This document shows, in pieces, positions 38,574-51,600 of a stretch of 64,000 bases of DNA. The DNA lies in assembly GCF_901709675.1 (NCBI RefSeq), contig NC_051088.1, positions 24,401,193 through 24,465,192 on the forward strand, read 5' to 3'. Source of the DNA: Syngnathus acus. Lineage: Eukaryota; Chordata; Actinopteri; Syngnathiformes; Syngnathidae. The translations under genes were made by a program, and so were the position numbers. The notes beneath the pieces were generated by a model. It ran no database searches. It worked only from the letters and a program-made list of their open reading frames with translations, and was not told the DNA's origin. How positions within the stretch are numbered: the stretch's first letter is position 1; the number at the start of each line of letters is the position of its first letter.

Positions 38574-38762
38574 CAGGGGTGGGCAAAATTAGAGCCAATT
38601 CTTGGGGACCACATCCAGCATGACTTTTAAAATGAACAGTTACAATTTTTGCATGTGATGTAAATTAAAAAAAAGGACATAAATATGAATAAACAGCAGT
38701 TGAATTCAGATGGGAATCAAATGATTGCAACAAATTTGTCTCTTGCTGGTGCCCACCCCTTG
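38574..38762. mobile_element. hAT-like MITE with CAGGGGTGGGCAAA ends, copy 1
   Basis: Left end CAGGGGTGGGCAAAATTAGA; right end TGGTGCCCACCCCTTG. A 189-bp deletion derivative with no ORF. It shares its ends with the element at 40939-41325. Confidence 0.65.
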
Positions 38763-39416
38763 GCTATAAGCTTCATCCTATTTCCTACATGAGCACATGC
38801 ATTAGCCCCTACCGCCCCATGTCACTGGACCTTTTTTACAACACGTGCAACAAGTGAAAAAAAGTCCAAGCAGTGAGAGGAGGTGGGTGGGGAGAAGCGC
38901 TCCAGCTTTTACCCAAATGATGCTTGTATGCATGTAGTAAGGCATTCTTCTGTTGGATGAACAGAGTCAACCTGAAGGAGACAGGCTACATCATGAGCAC
39001 AGTTCGAAGCGTCTCGTGTCACTAAAACGTGCCCGCACTGCTGACTAGCTATGGCTGCATGTCCACGCTAAAACACATGTCCCTGGCAGCGGCACGCGTG
39101 AATGAAAATGAAAATTCAAGCAGTTGCCCTTTGTGAAGGAAGTAGCTTTGGTGCTCCACCAAGAAGAAGACGCTCACCTTAATTGGGATATGTGATGAGC
39201 ACAACCTGGAAAACCCTGTGATATCTGCTTCTTCGCTCTGTGCTCCAGACTAATTCTTCTTGAACACATGAAAGATTTTCAAAAGCAGTATTCATCCAGC
39301 TGCTACCCAACAAGCTAACGATTGACAATTCAATGCTAACGCGCGCAGTGAAGAACATTCTTTCCCAAGTACTGCTTGATGACCACAATGTACCCCAATT
39401 TTAGATGTATATATGG

Positions 39417-39873
39417 ACTACCGTTCAAAAGTTTGGGATCATCCAGAACAATTTTAAGTATTCCATTAGCCTTCTAACCCAATTAGCAAACACAATGGAC
39501 CATTAGAAAAGGGCCTATGTCGATATTGCATTAAAAAAACAAAACAAATTCAGCTAGAATTGGAATTTATTGATGATGGGTAAATGAAGCTTCAAGATGA
39601 TTCATGAACCCGTTCTTTTGTTTTAGTCCTCTAGATGGCACTCTCTGTTCACCAAAGCGCTGACTTGCCATTTCTTAAAATCCTCACTTTAAACCAACTA
39701 GAGGAGCCAAAGAATACAACAACTGGTTCATGAAGCTTCATTTTCTCATCACTATCGTTTACCACATTAACAATTTATAGATTAGTTTCATGCTATTCTC
39801 TACAAAGTAAAAGTGATTATAGTTATAAAAAAAAGGACATTTCTGAGGGACCCCAAACTTTTAAATGTTAGTA
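39417..39873. mobile_element. Tc1-like MITE (ACTACCGTTCAAAAGTTTGG), interrupted
   Basis: Left end ACTACCGTTCAAAAGTTTGG at 39417; right end GGACCCCAAACTTTTAAATGTTAGTA at about 39850-39873. The interior (caattttaagtattccatta ... gacatttctgagg) is split by a family A MITE at 39571-39754. Removing that insertion leaves an element of about 270 bp. Confidence 0.7.
39571..39754. mobile_element. hAT-like foldback MITE, family A, copy 6 (nested)
   Basis: Starts TGATGATGGGTAAATGAAGC and ends CTTCATTTTCTCATCACTA. It lacks part of the right inner arm (the ...cattgccat... block before 'ctagaggagcc'). It sits inside the Tc1-like MITE 39417-39873, so it inserted later than that element. Confidence 0.83.
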
Positions 39874-40658
39874 TATTTATATACATCTATACTATATTTA
39901 AATATGATATGGTCGGTCAAATGAAGGTGTGAATTAAATCCTATGAAATGAAAAACCTTACAAGTGAAAAGGAGACACTTTTTGGCCCGTGTTGAGAGCT
40001 CAGGTACACTGGAAAGAACACAAAATGTGTGTGAGCTCTGTGGTGGGGGACAGCCAGCTTTAAATCCAGTTTATCCCCCCCCCCCCCTCGAACTGACAAC
40101 AAAATGACAACAGACATGATTGTCAGGGCTGCTTTTCTGATCTTTTCCTAGCGCGACACGAGTGCTACAATACACGGAAAAGATCCACATTTTTTTTTCT
40201 ACAAAAGACAAGCACAACACTGGGCGAAAAACTCATCAAGGGATGGCCCTCACAGTGGAACGTCACTTTGAGAACATCGTGTGAGGCACACTGGACCGGA
40301 GTAATGGCAACATTTGTTCCACAGTGGAACTTCGAAGATTTCAACCAGCTGTTTGGCTTTGGAGGTTCCACTGTAGAAAGCAAATGGCATCGAATCAGAC
40401 GATCTACAACAACTTCCCATCGAGACGACAGCAGAAATACACTTGACACATTGCGAGATGACACTTTTTGTGATACCCATACTAAGCTCGTTGTGATTTT
40501 GTCGTCGTTAGAGCGCAAACAATTGAACCATATGACAAGTGAGGGAACGCATTGCACACCGCTGCTCAGATGTTTCGGCTTTGGCCCGTGGTCCCGACGA
40601 CCCGTTGCTGAGGTGATACAGCTCGTCTGAGAAGTCACACGGCCTTGTTTTTGTCTTT

Positions 40659-40676
40659 GGGGGGGGGGGGGGGGGG
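40659..40676. repeat. Poly(G) run
   Basis: An 18-bp uninterrupted G homopolymer downstream of fgf14. A similar C run sits at 40076-40087. Length is likely polymorphic or uncertain in assembly. Confidence 0.9.
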
Positions 40677-40742
40677 CAATCTTCACAGAGTGCTTGTTCC
40701 AGTTTGGAGGGATCAACCACTCCAAGATTGTGGACCTAGAAT

Positions 40743-40929
40743 TAATGATGGGCAAATGAAGCTTCAAGATGATTCATGAACCCGTTGTTGTGTTTACTTA
40801 AACCTCTAGATGGCGCTCTCTGAAAGAGCTGATTTCTTAAAACCCTCACTTTAAACCAACATTGCCATCTAGTAGAGGAGCCAAAGAATACAACAACTGG
40901 TTCATGAAGCTTCGTTTTCCCCATCACTA
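40743..40929. mobile_element. hAT-like foldback MITE, family A, copy 7
   Basis: A 187-bp copy with the usual arms and a deletion around the centre (ctctctgaaagagctgattt). Only 9 bp separate its right end from the left end of the CAGGGGTGGGCAAA element at 40939. Confidence 0.83.
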
Positions 40930-40938
40930 CCGATCATG

Positions 40939-41325
40939 CAGGGGTGGGCAAACGTCGATGCTTAAGGGTCACATATGACTTTAAAAAAAAAAACATCATT
41001 TCCTCCTATTCATGTGTTCTGTCTTTCTTTAGGTTCTTTAACACCAGCTCCCCACAGATCATCTGCAAACATCATCAGTCAATCTGTCCATCACCATAGC
41101 AAACAAGATGATTAATGAACTTCCACTTCTACCTCTTTCATCACTCCAGCAGCACTCATTTTTTTTCCCATCATACAATACTGCAACTTGGCACCTTTTT
41201 TTATATATACAAGCCCTGGAATCCAGCATATTTGGCTTCTTCCAACCACAATGACTCATACTGACAATTTTTATGATCAACATGTCCATACTGATGGATG
41301 TTCATCTGTGAAATGCCCACCCCTG
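40939..41325. mobile_element. hAT-like MITE with CAGGGGTGGGCAAA ends, copy 2
   Basis: CAGGGGTGGGCAAACGTCGA ... GTGAAATGCCCACCCCTG, about 387 bp. The terminal 12-14 bp are inverted repeats. No transposase ORF and no obvious target duplication. Confidence 0.7.
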
Positions 41326-42537
41326 CTGTAATAGCACACAAGGCGCAACTTGTAGCATCTCCTTCACGGATCACAGTATTGAAACCTTCTAGTTTCGAAG
41401 CAACTACCAGCTCGGTTCACTGGTGTCCGAGCAAAAAAGCCTGGTCTGATTCCTGAACAGATTGGAGCCATGTTGCTGGTCACAGTGAGGAATCTATTTG
41501 GTTTGCTTTCATCGACCGCACAAGATGATAATGCAAGTATTCGTATTGAGGCTTTCTGCACCATATTCAAGGGGGAAAAACCCTCGCTGGCTACTTCAAG
41601 CCACCATGTTCCAAAATACCCGCATCGTCACATTGTGGCTTGATTGAGTTACCCTGTTCACTTTCACCCTCCTACCTTTAAATTCAAGTTCATGGGAAGG
41701 CAGCAAGTTATGACACACTGTCAGAAATGGGAGTTCAGTTGTCTCTCAAGGTACAATCACTGTATGTGCTGCATGATGTTACCTTTTACCAGTGAAGTGC
41801 ATTAAGGGTACCTTTGCATTTGTTCCCTTCAGCTACATTCGACGTGTCCTCCACCGTTCCATGTAAACACAAATTTGGTCCCACCTTGTTTTTGCTTAGG
41901 ACTCCAAAGGTGAAAGCTCTTCTGTTCTTGCTACGTGGCCATGCAAGCAAACTGCTGCTGGAATTCTTGAAGGGCTACATAAGGGATGAGGTGGTAGCAT
42001 TCTTTAGGTGCTTGGCAGGGAGGTAGCAACTGAAATCTCTTCTGTATCTGCACAACCATGCAGCTTGGGGGTTCATTCGTGTTTTGTGCCCTTAAACCCC
42101 CAAAAAAAACAAAAAACAAGTGAGCTCAGGTACAGATACAGAACGGTGCCAGATGGGATGCATCTTCAACGCTCCGGCATATTTCTTTGTCTGGATGTTT
42201 TCAAATGTATTGTGTGTAAGGCAAGCATACCAGGTAACCGAGCATGAGCGGAGAAGAACAAGCAGGCCTCTTCCAGACCGTCACATGAAAACACCAGAGG
42301 AGATGACACATTTTGTATCGTTGTTTGTGTCATTTGAACAATAGCCTTTCTGCCACAATGCTGCCACTTCATTTTCTTCCTGTTTGGCCTTCGCCCACCG
42401 AAACCAGTTCTATCTTCTCGAGAGCAATGGGGTGCCAGGTGCGCGCTGGCTTTCGTCGCCATTTGTTGCAGACTTTTCCTAGCCTCTGTTTGCTTGTGGA
42501 TGGAAAGGGGAAGTGGTGGGGGGAAGGGAGGGATGGG

Positions 42538-42686
42538 TTATGTCTCCTCCTTGTTTGCTTTGTTGACAGGCTTTCCACCGTTCATAACCACTGGCTCGCT
42601 GGTTGTGCTTTTGGAAGGCGGGCCCCCGGCGATCTTAGGCGCCGCCTCCCCTACGTCATGCAGGGAAGGCTCTCGGTACATTGCAA
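42538..42686 (-). CDS. fgf14: fgf14 exon 5 (C-terminal exon)
   Basis: The acceptor after 42687 joins in phase 1 (G|TT = Val). It encodes [20 protein letters not shown], a variable Ser/Pro/Thr stretch and [15 protein letters not shown], then TAA at 42538-42540. The distal tail is less conserved than the trefoil and differs from mammals in the middle segment. Confidence 0.95.
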
Positions 42687-45600
42687 CTAGAGGGGAGGGG
42701 GGGGGATGACGAGAGGATGGATGACATCAAAGTAACAATAAGGGGGAACAGTGAAGGAAAGAGAAAAGGGAAAATGTGAAATATTATAATTCATTCACAT
42801 CTAGTACTCCTAAAATCAGTGATGCTGCTTTCCTGGAAAAATGCTAAATATTATAATTCATTCAAATCTAGTACTACTAAAATGTAGTACAACTAAAATC
42901 TGATATATATCCCTGGAAAAACGTTAAATATTATAATTCATTAACATCTCGTACTACTAAAATTGAAAATTAATCAAAATTAAAACTAAATATTGTAATT
43001 CATTAAAATCTAGTACTACTAAAATCAGTATATATACATATACACATATATATATATATATATATATACACTCATACGTTCAAAAGTTTGGTGTCACCCA
43101 AACAATTTTGTGACCCCAAACTTTTGAACGGTAGTGTAAATATTATTATAATAACATATTATGAATTAAATATTATAAATTATATCTTATATTTGTATAA
43201 GATTATATATAATCTATGAATATAAGTATACATATATATTATAAGATTTTTTACACAGAAGATTATATATATATAATCTATAAATAATTATCTAAATAAA
43301 TATATACACTACCGTTCAAAGGTTTGGGGTCACCCAAACAATTTTGTGACCCCAAACTTTTGAACGGTAGTGTATATATATGCAAAATGACGAATTACAT
43401 TTATTATTATTATTATTATGACTAAAGACAAGATGAAGGTGAGTTACCTTCGATAGGTTTCGGCAGGAAATGAGCAGCTGGTTTGGTTTTTTTCACTCTG
43501 TTGCCCTTCATGGCCTGCCCTTCCTTGTTGAGGCCCAGGAACCAGGCCCGGCCCGACTCCTTTTGCCTGTAGAGCATGGAGCTGTAGATCACGTAGTAGT
43601 TCTCAAACACAGACTCCTTGAATTTGCACTCGGGGGTGAACATTTCCTGTGGAGACAACCATGAAAAGAAAGACATCATATTATGGAAGCACTGCAGCTG
43701 TCATTCATAATGTCATGGACCCTTGAGATTCTTGAAAAAGAAGAAATGTCACATAGTTGAGAACCTCTCACCAACATGTTCATCTGTTGCTGGTTTTGAT
43801 GAGCTATTTCATCAACTCGTCAAGTGTTCAAAGTGAGACGTTCACATTGAATCTTTTGTCCCGGACACAAAGACGTAATCTGGCTGCTGTGAAGTTATAT
43901 CAAATTTGTTGGCCCAACGTTCAATGCACGTCAGTCTCACAGTTCAGAGGTGCAGTAGGCCGGCGACAAGGTTGCCAGACCATTGCTAATCCCATTCTAA
44001 CGGACTCAACTGGATTCCATCCGACAAAGTTGTCATTAAAACGCTTCTAATCCTGCTCAAACAACAAAGAAGTGGCAGCAATAAGGACGTACGAATCATC
44101 TTTTTCCATAAATGAACTGATGATGAACAAACGTGTGAATGAAGTGGCCAGATAAGCTATGTTTGTCTGGGCTTCCTCTTATTGGCTGTTGTGGTCCTCT
44201 TGCCAGAACCACAGACACATTGTCATTCAGCTCAGGTCTGCCGGTCCGAGTCTCATAGCAACATGAGGAAGAGAGGCGACAATGTAACCCTGGCAACCAA
44301 CCAGCGCTGAGAGGGAGGGAGGGAGGGAGGGAGGGAGGGAGGGAGGGAGGGAGGGAGGGAGGGAGGGAGGGGTAAGTGTGCGTATGTGTGAAGTGGTGCA
44401 AGCGAGAGATCCAAAAAAAATGTAAACGACAAGCACTCAGTAATTTGACATATGCTTTTCCACACAAGATTGTTTTTCTAGAACGTTACCGTGGGAAGCC
44501 GTCACATATTTGATGTACGCACACACACTTGTGGCTCCAGGGGACGAACGGAGGGAGACTCAGGAGCATTTGTTCAGCTATGTGACTAAATAATTGGTTG
44601 GTGACAAAACGAGGCAGGTGATGAAGATTGAATGATCTCACCAGCATGCGTGGGTGACTGCTCCGATTCAAAACAGTCACAGGATCTTTAGGGGATTGAA
44701 TAGGTTGTACTACATATTTAGTCTCGACCTCGGGCCAAGATTCATTATTGAAGAAGATGATCTTTTGTGATGCGAGCGGTGCCCGGCTCAAGTTTGAGCC
44801 GGTCCGGGAGGCCATGCATCATTCAAAGCTGCTTTTAGAATAAAAGCAGTTTGACGCTCAAGCTGAAGCCAGGTGAGTCATTTTAGCGGGTTAGGTCCTG
44901 TCATCGTTTCTAAATAGCAGAAGGACAAAAAAGAAATGAATGAAAGAACACACAAAGCAGAGTGAAAGAAAAAGAGGAAAATGAATGACAAAAGCAGCAT
45001 GACAACAGAAGCCCTCTGGTTGGAAAGACAGTGGGTGATTCTTTCTCATTTGCTTATCTTATATTCGCTATCTTGCGTGTTTTTCTTTTTTTGCCCCCAC
45101 ATGGTCGTGCTCTGTGCTATATCTTTGACTTTCAGTACGTTTTGTACTAATGTAATGTTTTTTTTTATTTTTTTTTTACTTTGGGTCGTGCAAAATGGTT
45201 TATTGCCGCTCATCTTCTGACAAGGTGCCATTGTCTTCTCAGACAGGACACGTAAAGGACAACATGTGATAAGTGAGTTGTGTGTGCGTGCGTGCACACC
45301 AATATTTTAAATGAATCTATACCGTCTCCTAAAAACAAGGGTTGAACGATTTTGTAAAAAAATGTAATTTTTTGTTCAATACCGTAGCTTTTTGAACCGC
45401 CCATTTGAATTTAATTAATAGTTCCGAAACAGAGCACAATAGAATGGCAATGAGTAATGTATACCTCTACCAAGGCCAAACAATCCTAATTAGGATTATT
45501 TCACCTTCATAAATACTCCAGGCTTTCATAGCGAGGGATGCATTAATCACCCGAAGCGGTCTCTCCCATACAAAATGTTTTGCCTGAAGTGATTTTGTAT

Positions 45601-48600
45601 TTGCTTTGTGAACACCGCTAAATAAAATGATAAAAACGAGCCTGAACTGATGTTTCTTGTTTGCGGCAAGGGTGGGTGGCATCCAAAAAAGAAACGGTGA
45701 TGATGCGTGTGGCGACGTCAATCCGAGCAAGCCGTGAATGACGCAAAGGTCACAAGTTGTCCTATTCCTGAGAGATGTGACTGCGGGAGTAAATAGGCTG
45801 AAGACACACTGTGGCCAGATTCCTGCTCGTGAGGTATTAGAGCAGGAATCTCCAACCGGCGGGCTTTACAGTCGTCTGAAAAAATTATTTTATGTTTTCG
45901 AGCGGAGCGGAAGACGGGAATCCACAAACTCCGTGTTGCTTCCTCCTTTGTTACACTAGCTGCTTCTGTGGCTTGTAAATCAGACAATCAAGCAAGGCTA
46001 AATGATTTTGGAAAATGATTTCATTTTTTTCACCCTCAATATTGCATCTAACATGAGCATTTTTTTTTCAAGGTCACCTTCCAATGTATTTAGAAACGCA
46101 AATAATAAATTAATATGCAATGGAAAGGTCAATGGCAGATTTATTATAAAGAAATGTTTTGGTCCTAAAAAAAAAAAAAGATAAATGAACCATTGACTTT
46201 TATTTGTTTCATTGCTGTATTGTCTTGTGACGTGATGGATTTTACGTGAGGCATAAAAATCTCTGTATACAAGACTGGTGAAAATTTCAAACGTAGTTAT
46301 CATTCCGACCTTATTTCAAAACGCGGCTTTCCTGTTTTCAGGTCATGAAAGTTGTTTTTTCCAGCCCAATGTGTGGGCAAACACACGTGTCGAAGTATTT
46401 GCATGCACTGCTCAGTTTGCGGGTGTGTTATTATCACAACACTAATTACCCAGGGGGATTGGGGCTAAACAAATTGTTCCACGGAAAAAGGAGCCAGTGA
46501 GTGCAATGAAGAGTGTGGAGGAGTGAAGACTGTTTTGGTGTCATTCTGCTGACAAATAAACTGGTTGCAAGCACAGCCTCCTTGGCGTGGGTAAAAATAG
46601 AACAGAATTTGTGAATTGCGCACTCTTGCTATTAGTAAAATTACCGTTTGGTTTAAAGTTGTGTTAGGTGGGTATTTTCGAAGATGACATAAAAAAAACA
46701 AAAATCACATTCAAGTCAACAGGCTCTTGACGATATTTCGCTGGTCCGTACTTCTTCATAAAAATAATTATCCCCGTCCATTGTCAACAGATGAGAAGCC
46801 CAATTGGATTAAAATGATGGAGTGCATTTCATTTGAGCAAATAGCATGTAAATAAAAACACACTTTTTAAATGCTTGATTACCTTCTCTTCCAACATTAA
46901 GCCCAACTTAATCCAACAATGATTCAATTTAAGAACAAACTTTACTTACGACTTTGCTTCTAGCATCCCTCACGGTCAGAAATGAGTTTGTTGAAACTCT
47001 TTTTGAACACATAGAAAAAAGGCAGGACGTAATTGACAACAAAAGCAGGAAGTGGCAGGTAAGTTACAGGAAATGATACCAAAATAAAAGCATCTAATAA
47101 AAGCAAAAACGTATCATGAATATGAGTTTTTAAAAAATCCCATCACTTCACTTGAGTCTCCTACTGCCTTAAGAAACTAACTTTTATTCTCTTTTTGACA
47201 TTCACATTCAGTGTGAACATACCCACGTGAGACCGAATGGAAAAACCTCTTTTAGTAGTTACACACATCCGGTGAATGGACGGAATCGTTTACAACTGTC
47301 AACCAAAGTAGCATTTAGCCACTGTCAGTCACCACATTGCCTGGCCATGTGTAAACCTTTTTGACTGAGAAGTTCTACTCCCCTTTTCCGCTTGAAGCAA
47401 AGTCAAGTCAATCTCTCCCGAAAAAAAAAAAAAAAAAACATGGCGAACGCGCACGAGACAAGCGACAGGCACGTCGGGGATATTTCAGACTCGAATTACA
47501 CACGCAAACGGGCCGGGCGTGTTTTCTGTCAGTCGGTACTTGACCCGGTTGGGGGATAAATACAGGGTCAGACAAAAACCTCTTGTCATCCTCTTTCTGC
47601 AAAAAGAGCGATTTCAAAGTGTTGCAATGACATTGCTTTGAATGGAATCACCTGCACACTTGCTCCATTTTGTACATAAATCGAAAGAAAATATTCTTTG
47701 GCTCAGCAGAAATGCAGAAAAATAAGGTAAAGTTACAAAAACAGGGCCTTTGCAATATATCCAGTCAGTGTAACACATGATCTGTTTCTATTCAATTGTG
47801 GTACAATCTATGAATTGCTGAGATGATGTGTCATTCGAATAACAAAAAAAAAAAAAAAAATACCGTATTTTCCGGACTATAAGGCGCACCTAAAAACCTA
47901 AAATTTTCTCAAAAGCCGACAGTGCGCCTTATAGTCCGGTGCGCCTTATATATGGACCAAATTCCTAAATTTAAACTGGCCCGAAGCATTGTGTCATGAA
48001 ATCAATCATAAGTGGCCCGCTGAAGACTATGAATCATGAATCAAAAAGACTATGGATCATTATTTTGTGATTATAAAGTAGTTTGTTGGATCTGAAGTTG
48101 AAATAAAAAAGATAAACTGGAGAATGATTTGATTTGGATGAAAAATCTGACATGATGCATTAATGGTGCGCCTTATAGTCCGGTGCGCCTTATATATGGC
48201 CAAAGTTTTCAAATGGGCCATTCATTGAAGGTGCGCCTTATAGTCCGGTGCGCCTTATAGTCCGGAAAATACGGTACTTATTTTTACTCCTTGTCTCGCT
48301 CATGTGTCAAACTCGTTCGCACTTTGCGACATGGTCCATAATTATCAGGCTGCAACTCATTGCACACTAAGTCATCTGTTGGTCACACACGCACGCGCAC
48401 ACGCACACGTATACATAAATAAACAATTTTCTCATCATCTCCTCTTTAACCATTAAATAATTGATACTAATTTTTGTTTTTCTCTTGTCTCAGGCTTGTC
48501 TGTGGCTCCAATGAGATTGCATTCCATATTGCATTTGCAGTCAAATTTGGATTCTACGCGTCCCTGTATGTCACCTTAGATGGCGACCTAGCAACAGTGA

Positions 48601-51600
48601 GAATACCATAAGCTATTTTTGCTGGCCAGAGATGCTTTAGTTTCAGTAATGTGTAGGTACTTAGAATATGGAAGGGCCATTTGTTCGTGACCAGGAAGAC
48701 CCTAGTTCATGCCCTTTTAGGGGCATCGAAAGCAACCAGTAGACTGAGACTCGAACCGCAGCTATTGTCTTACGAGGTACAAAAGATGTGGGGCCTGACA
48801 GAGAGGAGAGAGGAGAAGGAAAAAGGAGGGGCTGCTAACATCTTTGCTTTTGGGGCCACTCGAATTTTTGGAGAGACATCACTCTGACATCGGTTGAATA
48901 AAACCTTTTCCCAATCAGCCGTGTGTCTCTGGAGTGTTCCTTCTCTGGGCCAGCCATCGTCCACCGAGTGTTTTTTGAAGACCAGCGAAGCAACAAAGAC
49001 CACACATTAAAGTTCTTTGACTTTTAATTCCCCATTTGTGGCTCCTCCACAAGATTCTTTAGCTTCTTCTTACAATTTGTTAATGATGTGCAGCAGACTT
49101 TGAAAAAAAAACGCAAGCTCCACAGTTTCTCAAGCCATGACTTTGCAGATTGAGGGTCGGGTGTACTATACAGAAGCACTATCAGGTTCAAGCTGAAACA
49201 ACTATAGTGTCAGCGCAGATGAGTATACTTCCAAATACTATCTTCAGATAACTGGCACAAATGCCTTCAAAGCCATGAGCAGAATTTAAAAGTGAAATAT
49301 TATATCGATTTCTTACCAACAGTCTCTTGTCTCCATTTAATGGCATTGTGTGTTGGCTGTGTAGCTTACGCTCTGTAATTTTGTTTAGACAACAATGATT
49401 CTAATCCCACAAATCCACTTCATGCAGCCTAGGCTCCACGTTCGTTTCCAAAATAAGTGACTCTGTTATGAATGAAGTGTTTACCTTATCATTTTAGAGA
49501 CCAGTGATACAGAAAATAATGTTACTCGAACTGAATATTATTTATCCTGGTCAGTCTGGATGCAAGGGGGGGGTGAACATTTCCTGATATGGAGATTTTT
49601 TTGTGCATCATTTAAAAAAAATGCCCAGAGGGATCCGAACAGCAGTGATAGTCAATAAATTAGGTACACTGAATGGACACTTGCTTTGCCATGGTAACAA
49701 AATCCATCTATACTCAGCGATTGCATGAAACACTCATGTAAAATGTGCACTTATTTTTCGTCCTTTGTGTATTTTGACAAAGTCACAGACATTCATTTTC
49801 GTAAGACACCTGGGAGTTGTTCCAAATCGAAATATATACATCATATTTGTGGCATGCTTACCGAGGAGTAGAGATGACCCTCTCCGTTCATGGCGATATA
49901 GAGACCGGTCTTTACTGATTGGATGGCCACCACTCTGAGTCCCACTGGAATTAAGTTGAACAGAGCTGGAGAGGAAAAAAAAGGGTTAGCGTGTGTTAGT
50001 AGAGTTTGGGGATTTTGGTCCATGGTTCCAGATTGAGTCAGGCGTAAGAGAAAAGCACCAACCAAAGCCATTTGCAAAAAGAATTCAAGTGGTGGACTCA
50101 GCAAATACTGATCTCAACGTCGCAAACATTTGTTGATAATATAGCAACGAGTGTTGTGGTTGTTGTTGGTTGCACCCGAGTAGAATTTGCGGTCACTACA
50201 CACGCAAAACAGACAATCTAAAATGATGCCCAACAACTGTCGCTTGTTGCCATTGTGTAGGATGGGGTTTTGAAAATAAATAAATCCTTAAATTAAATTA
50301 AATTAAATTAAATTAAATTAAATTAAATTAAATTAAATTAAATTAAATTAAATTAAATTAATATTATTTTGATGAAATCCTACATCTGGTTCTCTTTTAC
50401 ACATTTTTCCAGCCCTCTTTAGAGAAGCCATCTCTTCAATTGCACATTTGTATGTTTCTTCAACATCGATACCAATGAATCTCAATCAATCTTGACCTCA
50501 ACCCCATCAAACACCCTGAAAGTAGAACATCAGTCACCTTGCAATTATTTTGCTCAATGAGTACATTTTGCAACCTTGTCGAACGTCTTTCCAGAAGAGC
50601 GACAAGGGAAGTCCATTTTCTCCCATGTTCGCTTGCCATTCGTCTTAACGCTTCTATCTCCAGAGTGTATCTTTCATGAAAGTCGCTCTCTGTTGTGCCG
50701 TGAATGATACATGTGTGCATACAATCACAAGTAGAAGCTATGATGGAAGGCTTGACAGCAGATGACTCTTTTTGCAGTACGTCGTCCTTCCAATCAAGGC
50801 TTGATTACGGAAGGGAAGGCAGAGTCCTCATTAATCAAGACTGCTTCCAAGTGCTTTTTAAATCGCTCCGAGGCCAACGCACACAACATTGAGCGCAAGA
50901 AATAAATGCGTGAAATGGGCAAAGGTGATCATCCGTAGCAAAAATGCTTCCAGTTGATTAGAAGAGAAAATTAAAGCTACAAGTGATGAACGCATCTCTT
51001 AAGGCAAAATTCTCAACATGATCATTTTGTTTGTAAGGTACACGCCCTGTAATTGGCACAAATGGCTGCTTCAAACCAAAATGGCCATTTTCTTTTTATT
51101 CTTGAGAATTTTTCATGCGTCCTATGATGTTGGACGTGCACCTCATTTTGTCTCATTTTTTCGTACCTTTCAGGGAAGGACGCAACTAGGACAGTTTGAC
51201 GTCATGCCCCTATAAATACATATATGATATAGCAATCTCAAAAACATGCCAAGGGTCTCTGAAAGCAAAAATAATTTAGCGAAATAAGGAGCAGCATGTT
51301 GTTGTTTGCAAACTTACAGGAGTTGGTGCTGTCGTCTTTGGTCCCATCCAGACCTCCATCCTGGCCCATCTGGAGATAGAAGCCTTGCCTGCAGAACAAC
51401 CTGGTCACTATGCCCTTCAGCTGCGGTTCTAAGGAGAAAAACAAACAAAGGAGGCCGCTTGGAAAAATGGATATACTGGAGATAAACACAATCCAATACA
51501 AGAGCTATATGAATGAGAATATCTTTGAAATGTGCTTATTTATTGCGTTACGTTTGCAGGTGAGTTGGATTCCTCCCCCCCTCCCCTCCCGGATTGGTTG

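Larger units (their letters stand above)
32574..42537. other. Convergent intergenic region, tubgcp3 (+) / fgf14 (-)
   Basis: Ten kilobases between two stop codons facing each other, holding both 3' UTRs. Recognisable contents: LINE-like tails (33820-33905, 36235-36350), family A MITEs (34100, 39571, 40743), hAT-like elements (35137-35469, 38574-38762, 40939-41325), a Tc1-like MITE (39417-39873) and microsatellites. A 60-codon minus-strand ORF at 34841-35023 resembles nothing I recognise. No additional gene is supported. Confidence 0.6.
43647..49861 (-). other. fgf14 intron 3 (6.2 kb)
   Basis: Holds a (GGGA)n array (44311-44371), a 416-bp family B transposon (47861-48276), several A/T homopolymers and otherwise unique sequence. 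No other coding exon is supported. A minus-strand ORF around 44486-44815 has no recognisable similarity. Confidence 0.6.

Noticed and set aside
40165-40767. 200-codon minus-strand ORF between tubgcp3 and fgf14
   Set aside because: It runs through the poly(G) tract at 40659 and into a MITE, overlaps a plus-strand ORF of similar quality, and shows no recognisable domain.
44096-44467. Ser/Pro/Leu-repeat proteins around 44311-44371
   Set aside because: Direct translation of the (GGGA)n microsatellite.
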